A DNA stretch of 6,785 bases, from the NCBI GenBank assembly GCA_050485745.1, contig JBJHBY010000198.1:1-6785 (forward strand). Reading direction: 5' to 3'. A program made the position numbers and the translations under genes. Under the pieces are notes generated by a model. It was given only the letters and a program-made list of their open reading frames with translations. It was not told the origin of the DNA and searched no databases. Source of the DNA: JBJHBY01 sp050485745 (lineage in GTDB: Bacteria; Pseudomonadota; Gammaproteobacteria; Pseudomonadales; CAMLJR01). This document shows, in pieces, positions 1-5,178 of this stretch. Every line of letters begins with the position of its first letter. The stretch's first letter is position 1.

Positions 1-435
1 GAGCAACCGGCGGAGATTTTTGGCTGGATCGAGCGTGTGCGCCTGGTTCCCGGTGACCTCGTGATCCGTGCCAAGCTCGACACTGGCGCGGACAACTCCT
101 CCCTCAATGCGCCCAAACCGAAAACCTTCAAACGCGATGGCCAGACCTGGGTACGTTTTACCGTGCGCAACAGCGAGGGTGTCGAGCATACCTTCGAGAA
201 ACCGGTGGTGCGCACGGCGCGAATTCGCAGCGCCTCCGGAACCAGCCGCCGGCATGTGGTAGCCATGGACCTGTGCCTCGGCAGTATCCGGCGCCGGGTC
301 GAGGTCAACCTGGCGGATCGCACCGACCTCAGCTACCAGATGCTGATCGGGCGCAGCTATATGCAGGATGTGATTCTCGTCGCATCGGATCGCAAGTACA
401 CGATGGAACCGAGTTGCGACCTGGCCTCAGGCTGA
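1..435 (+). CDS. RimB-like retropepsin-type protease (RimK-associated 'ATP-dependent zinc protease' family), 5' partial
   Basis: The frame is open from the first base, so the true start lies upstream; 144 residues are visible. They match the small RimK-associated protease family (Pfam PF05618), which has a retropepsin-like fold. The visible protein opens with the family's GW-x-E stretch at residues 8-11. The aspartyl-protease-like signature AKLDTGADNSSL follows at 24-35, with D27 the probable catalytic aspartate, and the second conserved block LIGRSYMQD is at about 115-123. As the domain normally starts near the GWxE stretch, little but a short N-terminus or signal peptide is probably missing. 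An internal GTG at 37 would delete that conserved stretch, so I do not use it. In Pseudomonas a homologue (RimB) acts with RimA and RimK, the ligase that adds glutamates to ribosomal protein S6. rimK is not in the window. The stop overlaps the convergent minus-strand gene by 9 bases. Family assignment is firm; the RimB role is inferred. Confidence 0.85.
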   Translation, partial: EQPAEIFGWIERVRLVPGDLVIRAKLDTGADNSSLNAPKPKTFKRDGQTWVRFTVRNSEGVEHTFEKPVVRTARIRSASGTSRRHVVAMDLCLGSIRRRVEVNLADRTDLSYQMLIGRSYMQDVILVASDRKYTMEPSCDLASG

Positions 436-2154
436 GGTGGCGCTGCCCGGAAACGAACGGCCGGGCTGTCCGAACAGGAAGCCCTGCAGGGCATCACAGC
501 CCAGGGCGCGCAGCTGTCGTGCCTGGGACATCTCCTCCACGCCCTCGGCAATCACCTCCAGGCCCAGCCGGCCCGCCATATCGATGATGGCGCGAATAAT
601 GTCCACACTGCGCGGGTCTACAGGAAAATCCGACAGGAAGGATCGGTCGATCTTCAGCCCGTCAACGGGCAGCCGCCGCAGGTGCGCCAGTGACGCGTAA
701 CCCACACCAAAGTCGTCCAGGTAGACGCTGACACCCTGCATGCGCAGCAGATTAATCGCGTACAGACAGGCTTCGTAGTTCTCGATCAGCTCGCTCTCGG
801 TGATCTCGAGACGCAGCGCCGCCGGGCTGACCCCGTGGCGCTGCAAGACCGCAAGGAAGCTTTCTCCCCAGCCCGGAATAATCAGGTCCGAGGCCGTGAC
901 GTTCAGCGCCACCACGAGCGGGGTCGGGGCCGCGGCGATGATGGCGCAAACCTGTTCCAGCATCAGGTCAGTAAGTGCGTTGATCAGGCCGAACTGCTGT
1001 AGCGAGGGCAAGAAGCGCGCGGGAGACACCAGGCCCAGTTCAGGGTGCTGCCAGCGCGCCAGAGCCTCGTAGTGCCCCAGCTCCGGCCGCCCCTGGCAGC
1101 TGACCACGGGCTGAAACACCGGATAGAACTGGCGCTGATCCAGGGCACTGAGCAGCAGCCCCCGATCAAACAGCGTGCCCTGTTCAAGCAGGTCGGGGTG
1201 ATAGAAGCAGACCCGGTTGCGCCCGCCACGCTTGGCCACGCCCAGGGCCTTGTCCGCGGCGCGCATCAGCTCACTGACCCCATGGCCATGTCGGGGGGCG
1301 AAGGCAACACCCATGCTGGCGGACACCGAAACGCTTTCTTCACCATCCAGCAGCGGCTGGCAGAGGCTTGCCCGCAGCTCCTCGAGAAACAGCGCCAGAC
1401 CGGCTTCATCGTCCACCCCGCGCAGGACCAGGGCAAACTCGTCGCCGCCGAGGCGAGCGGCCATGCCCCGTCCGGCAACCGCGTCCTGCAGCCGCCTCGC
1501 CAGTTCACGCAGCGCGCGATCCCCGCAGCCGTGGCCATGCCGATCATTAACCAGCCGGAAGTGGTCGATGTCGACGAAGGCGACGGCGAAGCGGCGCGCG
1601 TCTGTCTGATCCCCCGCGGCGGCGAGCAGTGTTTCGATATGGCGCTGCAGCCCGCTGCGATCCGCAATGTCGCACAGCGCATCGCGCTGCAGATCCGTCA
1701 TCCCCGATAGCGCCCGGGGCGCGTCAAGGCTCACCGAGACATAACCACAAGGCTTTGCATCGCTGCCGCGGAGCGGAGAAATGACCTGGAGAGCGATGTA
1801 CGTCTCCCCGCTCTTGCGCCGCATCCGTGCATCACCCTGCCAGCTTTCACCGCGAAGCAGGCACCCCTGAAGACTTTCGCCGGCAGCTGCATCAGCGCCG
1901 TCGCCGTCACCGTCGCCACGCAACAGGGTCCACGAGGCACCGATCAGCTCCTCCGGGTCATATCCGGTGAGGGCGCAGAGACGAGGGTTGGCAAAGCGGA
2001 TAAGACCTGCGGCGTCCGTCACCAGTATGGCCAGCGGGCTTTGTTCAAGGATGTCGCATTCCTGCATGCCAGGCAGTGCCACCAGGTGACGCCTGGCACT
2101 GTGCAGCAACTCGAGATCGCTTGATGTGGCTTCAGTCAGCGGCAAAGCACGCAT
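427..2154 (-). CDS. PAS-GGDEF-EAL cyclic-di-GMP cyclase/phosphodiesterase
   Basis: This 575-residue soluble protein has no signal peptide or membrane segment. An N-terminal PAS domain spans about 33-148, with its C-terminal motif near GDARMRRKSGETY (108-119). The GGDEF domain spans about 158-318. It keeps the metal/GTP stretch FVDIDHF at 193-199 and an intact GGDEF at 236-240, so diguanylate cyclase activity is plausible. The product-inhibition I-site (RxxD five residues before GGDEF) reads AGRG, so that feedback is probably absent. The EAL domain spans about 330-570. Expected catalytic positions are present: E363 of EALAR, N418, E450/E453, D480-D481, K501, E537 and Q557, so it should hydrolyse c-di-GMP. 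Which activity dominates cannot be read from sequence; the PAS domain may set the balance. The ATG at 2154 has no strong ribosome-binding site and there is another out-of-frame ATG 4 bases upstream. It is divergent from the XRE-PAS gene and convergent with the RimB-like gene. Confidence 0.95.
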   Translation of the reverse strand: MRALPLTEATSSDLELLHSARRHLVALPGMQECDILEQSPLAILVTDAAGLIRFANPRLCALTGYDPEELIGASWTLLRGDGDGDGADAAAGESLQGCLLRGESWQGDARMRRKSGETYIALQVISPLRGSDAKPCGYVSVSLDAPRALSGMTDLQRDALCDIADRSGLQRHIETLLAAAGDQTDARRFAVAFVDIDHFRLVNDRHGHGCGDRALRELARRLQDAVAGRGMAARLGGDEFALVLRGVDDEAGLALFLEELRASLCQPLLDGEESVSVSASMGVAFAPRHGHGVSELMRAADKALGVAKRGGRNRVCFYHPDLLEQGTLFDRGLLLSALDQRQFYPVFQPVVSCQGRPELGHYEALARWQHPELGLVSPARFLPSLQQFGLINALTDLMLEQVCAIIAAAPTPLVVALNVTASDLIIPGWGESFLAVLQRHGVSPAALRLEITESELIENYEACLYAINLLRMQGVSVYLDDFGVGYASLAHLRRLPVDGLKIDRSFLSDFPVDPRSVDIIRAIIDMAGRLGLEVIAEGVEEMSQARQLRALGCDALQGFLFGQPGRSFPGSATSA

Positions 2155-2238
2155 TCATTATCATCGTTATCGGCGAGGGGACAGTAAAAACCGCCCCCCA
2201 CACAGGACGGAACAACAGAAACTGCAAGTCGCCTCTCA

Positions 2239-2267
2239 ACTGTGGAAGACCAGCCCGGTGCTGTCAA
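2239..2267 (-). promoter_or_regulatory. Possible sigma-70 promoter for the GGDEF-EAL gene
   Basis: On the minus strand a perfect TTGACA (plus-strand 2262-2267) is followed, 17 bases later, by CACAGT (plus-strand 2239-2244). CACAGT matches only three of six -10 bases, so the promoter would be weak or activator dependent. Transcription would start near 2232 and give a leader of roughly 78 bases. The -35 box adjoins the CAATCAA inverted repeat, so a protein bound there could influence it. Confidence 0.28.
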
Positions 2268-2270
2268 ATA

Positions 2271-2303
2271 CAATCAACGTTACACAATAGTCATGTTTGA
2301 TTG
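2271..2303. repeat. Inverted repeat CAATCAA-N19-TTGATTG, possible operator
   Basis: The arms CAATCAA (2271-2277) and TTGATTG (2297-2303) are exact reverse complements separated by 19 bases; arm centres lie 26 bases apart, about two and a half helical turns. Two-fold symmetric half-sites are typical of dimeric helix-turn-helix regulators, and the neighbouring XRE-PAS protein is the obvious candidate ligand. The arms are short and a 7-base pair can arise by chance, so this is a candidate only. Confidence 0.35.
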
Positions 2304-2331
2304 CCCGGCACCCGTCAATGCGCCTGGGCGA

Positions 2332-2376
2332 GTGGTTGACAAGAGTTTCTGTGTGGTTGAGGCTAGGCAGTATAAA
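2332..2376 (+). promoter_or_regulatory. Candidate promoter of the XRE-PAS gene with tandem GTGGTTGA repeats
   Basis: A TATAAA -10-like box (2371-2376, five of six bases) has no acceptable -35 at 16-18 bases. The only good -35-like hexamer, TTGACA at 2336-2341, is 29 bases away, too far for a standard sigma-70 promoter. In the place of the -35 region lie two exact copies of GTGGTTGA, at 2332-2339 and 2353-2360, exactly 21 bases (two helical turns) apart. This suits an activator-dependent promoter with binding sites on one face of the helix. The start would fall near 2383, leaving a leader of about 79 bases. Confidence 0.35.
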
Positions 2377-2447
2377 GAGGGCCCTGGAGCAGCCCTGGTG
2401 TGCCGTCGCAACGCGATCACAGTCTGCCGGGGACAATAAGAAAAACT

Positions 2448-2454
2448 CAGGAGG
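2448..2454 (+). promoter_or_regulatory. Strong Shine-Dalgarno deciding the XRE-PAS start
   Basis: CAGGAGG lies seven bases before the ATG at 2462 and is near-perfect anti-16S complementarity. It favours this ATG over the in-frame TTG at 2297, which would add 55 residues unlike any part of the XRE fold and would run through the putative promoter elements. Confidence 0.8.
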
Positions 2455-2461
2455 CCGAACC

Positions 2462-3211
2462 ATGGAACATCGACTGGGGTCCCTTGCCGGAGCCAGCGAT
2501 CAAGCGCAGGGAAACACCGCCATCCGCCTGCGCCAGCTGCTGCTGCGCGAGGGCTTGTCGGTCACGGCCTTTGCCGCGCGCCTGGGCGTCACTCGTCAGA
2601 CCATCCACCGCTGGCTGCAGGGCTACCCTGTGTCACCGGCCAATCTGGGCACGGTCAGTCGCCTGTTCAATGTTCCGGTCAGCTGGCTGCAGGGGGATGG
2701 CGCGGCCACCGAAGTCGCCGGTGGCCTGCTGCAGCAGCGCGAGGAAATGGCTCTGCCGCTGGAACTCACCCACCTGCGCGAACGCTATCTTGAAGCGGTG
2801 ATGGACAGCGAGCGTCGCCTCAACCTGGGGCTTGCCCTGGCCGGCCTGGCGGTGTGGGAGTTCGACCTGCTCAACGGCAGCGTGCACTGGTCGCGCAATA
2901 CCCTGTCGGTCTTCGGCGAAGATGTCAGCAAGGAACCCTGGGCCCAGACCCTGAAACGACTGCCGGCCAACGACCACGCCCGCGTGCAGGAGGCCCTGCG
3001 GCGCCTCAGCGAGGAAGAAGACGAGGCGATCGAGAACATGCGGGTGATGATCACCTGGCCGGACCAGAGCCAGCACCACCTCGCCTTCTGGGCCCGGCAC
3101 GAGCGCGATCATGCCGGCCGGCCGCGCAGTCTGGTCGGCGCAGTGCAAAAACTGCCCACCCATACCTTGCCAGCGTTCAGCCCGCGAACCCCGGCCGGCG
3201 AGACCTACTGA
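2462..3211 (+). CDS. XRE-family helix-turn-helix regulator with C-terminal PAS domain
   Basis: The protein has 249 residues. Residues about 20-78 form a Cro/C1-type (XRE) DNA-binding domain: the helix-turn-helix is SVTAFAARLGVTRQTIHRWL (33-52), followed by the typical end NVPVSWLQGD. A charged, probably helical linker at about 88-120 joins it to a PAS domain of the PAS_3 type at about 118-230. The signs there are the LAVWEFDLLNGSVHWS start, a FGED segment, a PANDHARVQEAL segment in the place of the usual HPDDR helix, and a C-terminal strand GRPRSLVGAVQ. There is no receiver domain, kinase or membrane segment, so it looks like a cytoplasmic one-component regulator whose PAS domain senses a ligand, cofactor or partner. 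I cannot name the ligand. It faces the PAS-GGDEF-EAL gene, so that gene and its own promoter are the likeliest targets. I recognise no characterised orthologue. The domain calls are firm; function is inferred. Confidence 0.9.
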   Translation: MEHRLGSLAGASDQAQGNTAIRLRQLLLREGLSVTAFAARLGVTRQTIHRWLQGYPVSPANLGTVSRLFNVPVSWLQGDGAATEVAGGLLQQREEMALPLELTHLRERYLEAVMDSERRLNLGLALAGLAVWEFDLLNGSVHWSRNTLSVFGEDVSKEPWAQTLKRLPANDHARVQEALRRLSEEEDEAIENMRVMITWPDQSQHHLAFWARHERDHAGRPRSLVGAVQKLPTHTLPAFSPRTPAGETY

Positions 3212-3273
3212 ACCCTTCCCGATCCCGGCGGTCAAATGCACCGCAAATCAACCGCTTGTACCCTGCTGCAGGC

Positions 3274-3301
3274 TTGCAATCCCGGGGTCCAGGAGTATCA
3301 T
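3274..3301 (+). promoter_or_regulatory. Candidate sigma-70 promoter of yccA
   Basis: TTGCAA (3274-3279, four of six -35 bases) and TATCAT (3296-3301, five of six -10 bases) are spaced by 16 bases. Transcription would start near 3308, about 50 bases before the yccA ATG. No terminator is visible after the XRE-PAS gene, so readthrough from it is also possible. Confidence 0.45.
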
Positions 3302-3377
3302 GAGGGCATTATCCCGTGGATTCACGCTCCCGGCGGGGGCGTCAATGGAGAGTCAACCATGCAAGAGAAACCGCTGA
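3300..3377 (+). CDS. Possible 25-residue upstream ORF overlapping the yccA start
   Basis: An ATG at 3300 follows AGGAG (3291-3295) by four bases and opens 25 codons (MRALSRGFTL and on) ending at TGA 3375-3377, past the yccA start in another frame. The Shine-Dalgarno is at least as good as that of yccA. Translation could couple to, or compete with, yccA. However, the ATG overlaps the candidate -10 box, so if that promoter is used the ORF would not be on the transcript; it would be read only on a longer message. The peptide resembles nothing I know, and it may be chance. Confidence 0.2.
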   Translation: MRALSRGFTLPAGASMESQPCKRNR

Positions 3378-4030
3378 TGCACGGCCGTGCCGGCCATGCC
3401 GAGTCGGCCCTGGCCACCAACAAGGTTCTGCGCAACACCTACATGCTGTTGTCCATGACCCTGGTGTTCAGCGCGGTCTGCGCCCTGATCTCCATGGCCA
3501 TGAACCTCAGCCACACCGTGGGCCTGGTGATGATGCTGGTCGCCTTCGGTCTGCTCTTCGTCGTGCACAAGACCGCTGACTCCGAGAAGGGCATCATCGC
3601 GATCTTCGCCTTCACCGGTCTGCTCGGTGCCTCGATCGGGCCCATGCTTCAGGTCTACCTGTCGATGCCCAACGGCCCGCAACTGGTGCTGCAGGCACTG
3701 GGTGGTACCGCAGTGATCTTCTTCGCGCTCTCCGGCTACGCGCTGACCACGCGCAAGGACTTCTCCTTCCTGGGTGGCTTCCTGTTCGTGGGCCTGATCG
3801 TCGCCGTGGTCGCGGCCATCGCCAATATCTTCCTGCAGATCCCGGCGATGTCCCTGGCTGTATCCAGCGCGATTGTGCTGATCATGTCCGGCCTGATCCT
3901 GTTCGATACCAGCCGCATCATCAATGGTGGCGAGACCAATTACATCCGCGCCACCGTGGCCCTGTACCTGAGCATCTACAACCTGTTCATCCACCTGCTG
4001 CACCTGCTCGGCATCTTCGGCAACGACTGA
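3359..4030 (+). CDS. yccA: YccA, Bax inhibitor-1 family inner-membrane protein
   Basis: At 223 residues it is close to the 219 of E. coli YccA. A short hydrophilic N-terminus (1-25) precedes about seven hydrophobic segments, near 28-48, 52-70, 78-100, 108-130, 137-160, 165-183 and 198-219. The BI-1 hallmark LFDTSRII lies at 181-188 (D183), then NYIRATVALYLSIYNLF and a short tail ending GIFGND. In E. coli YccA is a substrate and modulator of the membrane protease FtsH, degraded from its cytosolic N-terminus, and protects the SecY translocon when it is jammed; BI-1 proteins also act as pH-sensitive calcium leak channels. The equivalent role here is inferred. The ATG at 3359 has GGAG eight bases upstream; the in-frame ATG at 3236 would add 41 residues with no family resemblance. 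The neighbouring tus genes are a conserved linkage, as I recall from Pseudomonas and, for tusE, E. coli. Confidence 0.95.
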   Translation: MQEKPLMHGRAGHAESALATNKVLRNTYMLLSMTLVFSAVCALISMAMNLSHTVGLVMMLVAFGLLFVVHKTADSEKGIIAIFAFTGLLGASIGPMLQVYLSMPNGPQLVLQALGGTAVIFFALSGYALTTRKDFSFLGGFLFVGLIVAVVAAIANIFLQIPAMSLAVSSAIVLIMSGLILFDTSRIINGGETNYIRATVALYLSIYNLFIHLLHLLGIFGND

Positions 4031-4057
4031 ATCTGCCCGCGGTTCACAGGTTTCCAG

Positions 4058-4081
4058 GCCCCGGTACCCCCGGGGCTTTTT
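4058..4081 (+). terminator. Rho-independent terminator after yccA
   Basis: A perfect 7-base-pair GC stem, GCCCCGG (4058-4064) and CCGGGGC (4070-4076), closes a TACCC loop and is followed directly by five T (4077-4081). It lies 27 bases after the yccA stop and works only in the plus direction, as there is no T-run on the other side. The tusD start codon comes 17 bases after the T-run, so the hairpin may act as a partial terminator inside a yccA-tus transcript. Confidence 0.85.
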
Positions 4082-4098
4082 GATGGTATGGAGCAACC

Positions 4099-4488
4099 GT
4101 GAGGTTCACCCTGCTGGTCCTCGGCGCACCCGCCGGCTCCCAGTCGTCGGCGACGGCCCTGCGCTTCGCCCGCGCCCTGCTCGCCAGGGGCCACGAACTG
4201 GTGCGGGTGTTCTTCTACCACGATGCAGTCAGCGTCGCGAATGCCCTGTGCGATGCTGCCGATGGCCCCGGCGGCGCCAACGCCTGGACGGAGCTCGCCG
4301 CCTCGCAGGCTCTGGATCTCGTGGTCTGTGCCGCCAGTGCCTCTCGACGTGGCGTTCTCGAGCCCGCGGACGCACAACGCCGTGGCCACCCCGGAGGCAG
4401 CCTGTCCCCCGGCTTCAGCATCGGCGGCCTGGGCCTGTTGGTGGAGGCCAGCCTGACCAGTGACCGGGTGGTATCCTTCGGCCCATGA
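4099..4488 (+). CDS. tusD: TusD, sulfurtransferase subunit of the TusBCD complex
   Basis: This 129-residue DsrE-like protein (128 in E. coli) carries the persulfide-bearing cysteine of the TusBCD hexamer. TusBCD takes sulfur from TusA and hands it to TusE, then MnmA, for 2-thiolation of U34 in tRNAs for Lys, Glu and Gln. The sequence starts MRFTLLVLGAPAGSQSSATA, the typical family opening. The catalytic cysteine is C77 in DLVVCAASASRRGVLE, corresponding to Cys78 of E. coli. The C-terminus GLGLLVEASLTSDRVVSF is nearly diagnostic. The GTG start at 4099 has GGAG five bases upstream, and an in-frame stop at 4081-4083 excludes anything longer. It is the first gene of tusDCBE, immediately after the yccA terminator. 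I found no convincing promoter of its own, so expression may depend on readthrough from yccA. Confidence 0.95.
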   Translation: MRFTLLVLGAPAGSQSSATALRFARALLARGHELVRVFFYHDAVSVANALCDAADGPGGANAWTELAASQALDLVVCAASASRRGVLEPADAQRRGHPGGSLSPGFSIGGLGLLVEASLTSDRVVSFGP

Positions 4489-4853
4489 ACCCAGACCCGC
4501 AAACCCTGCTGATACACTGTCGCCGCGGGCCCTATGCCAGCACCCTGGGGCGCGCCGCGATCGATCTCGCCCTGGCCGCCGCCATCTTCGAGCAACCGGT
4601 TCTGCTGCTGTTCTCGGGCGATGGTGTGTGGCAACTGGTGAATGGCCAGGATGGCAGCACACTGGGCCAGAAGACTCCGACGCGATTGCTGGAGTCGCTG
4701 CCCCTGTACGGCATCGAGCAACTTCATGTGGACGCGGAGTCCCTGGCTCAACGTGGCCTGGACGCAGCGGCTCTGGCGCTTCCCGCCCGTGTGCTCGACG
4801 TCAGCCAGCGCGAAGCCCTGCTGGGCAGCGCGGACCGCATCTTTGGTTTCTGA
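4485..4853 (+). CDS. tusC: TusC, subunit of the TusBCD sulfur-relay complex
   Basis: It has 122 residues (119 in E. coli) of the DsrF/TusC type. Features include the RRGPYAST opening near residues 13-20, a DLALAAAIFEQPVLLLFSGD core helix-strand (about 27-46), the DGVW and LPLYGIEQLHV segments, and a C-terminus ADRIFGF. TusC is a structural member of the cytoplasmic TusB2C2D2 hexamer; the sulfur-carrying cysteine is on TusD. Its ATG overlaps the tusD stop in an ATGA, so translation is probably coupled, in keeping with the lack of a good Shine-Dalgarno sequence upstream. Confidence 0.94.
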   Translation: MNPDPQTLLIHCRRGPYASTLGRAAIDLALAAAIFEQPVLLLFSGDGVWQLVNGQDGSTLGQKTPTRLLESLPLYGIEQLHVDAESLAQRGLDAAALALPARVLDVSQREALLGSADRIFGF

Positions 4854-4877
4854 CCCGGTTGATTGGGAATTGCGACC

Positions 4878-5174
4878 ATGACCCTGCACATCGTCAACCA
4901 GTCGCCCTGGCAGCACAGTGCCCTGCGCCAGTGCCTGGCCATGGCGCGCCCCGGTGACGGACTGATCCTGATCGAAGACGGCGTACTCGCCGCCGTCGAG
5001 GATGGAGAGTGGCTGCAGGCGCTGCGCGGCTCGGGCCTTGCCCTGTATGCCCTGCAGGCGGATTTGCTCGCCCGCGGGGTGCTGCAGCGCCTGAGCGACG
5101 GGATCACTGTCGTCGATGACGGCGGTTTCGTCGACCTCTGTTGCGACTACCGCAACAGCCACAGCTGGTACTGA
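4878..5174 (+). CDS. tusB: TusB, subunit of the TusBCD sulfur-relay complex
   Basis: The 98-residue protein (about 95 in E. coli) opens MTLHIVNQSPW, the family's LHxxNxSP start, continues through PGDGLILIEDGVLAAVEDGE (25-44) and ALYALQADLLARG, and ends HSWY. I chose ATG 4878 because the N-terminal motif begins right there; the in-frame TTG at 4863 would add five unsupported residues. A weak GGGA nine bases upstream is the only ribosome-site candidate. Residue 19 is a cysteine (ALRQCLAM) at about the place of the conserved Cys20 of DsrH in sulfur oxidisers; from memory E. coli TusB has none there. It lies 24 bases after tusC and 4 before tusE. Confidence 0.94.
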   Translation: MTLHIVNQSPWQHSALRQCLAMARPGDGLILIEDGVLAAVEDGEWLQALRGSGLALYALQADLLARGVLQRLSDGITVVDDGGFVDLCCDYRNSHSWY

Positions 5175-5178
5175 GGCC

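Larger units (their letters stand above)
2155..2461. promoter_or_regulatory. Divergent intergenic control region between the GGDEF-EAL and XRE-PAS genes
   Basis: These 307 bases contain no credible gene. They are visibly richer in A and T than the flanking coding DNA, as expected of a promoter region. They hold a minus-strand TTGACA (2262-2267), a perfect inverted repeat CAATCAA/TTGATTG (2271-2303), a direct repeat GTGGTTGA (2332-2339 and 2353-2360), a TATAAA box (2371-2376) and the strong Shine-Dalgarno sequence of the XRE-PAS gene. The layout suits joint control of both genes from one region, probably including self-regulation by the XRE-PAS protein, but that is inference. I saw no small RNA or riboswitch that I could defend. 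Confidence 0.6.

Noticed and set aside
1045..1710. A 221-codon plus-strand frame opposite the GGDEF-EAL gene
   Set aside because: Shadow of the GGDEF domain coding strand; no start signal or domain.
2310..2326. Possible sigma-54 promoter (GGCAC...ATGC)
   Set aside because: The GG and GC elements are one base too far apart, and sigma-54 promoters tolerate almost no spacing change.
2400..2428. CRP/Vfr-like site (TGTG...TCACA) in the XRE-PAS leader
   Set aside because: The half-sites are much further apart than the six-base gap of the consensus.
2297..2461. TTG-initiated N-terminal extension of the XRE-PAS gene
   Set aside because: It lacks a ribosome site and crosses promoter-like DNA, whereas ATG 2462 has CAGGAGG at ideal spacing.
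3228..3244. Hairpin GCGGT/ACCGC after the XRE-PAS gene
   Set aside because: Only five pairs with a seven-base loop and no T-run; not a terminator I can support.
3236..3358. 41-residue N-terminal extension of yccA from ATG 3236
   Set aside because: No Shine-Dalgarno sequence and no resemblance to BI-1 N-termini; ATG 3359 gives the expected length.
3353..4096. A 247-codon minus-strand open frame opposite yccA
   Set aside because: His/Gln/Glu/Asp-rich product typical of the complement of a membrane-protein gene; yccA itself is unmistakable.
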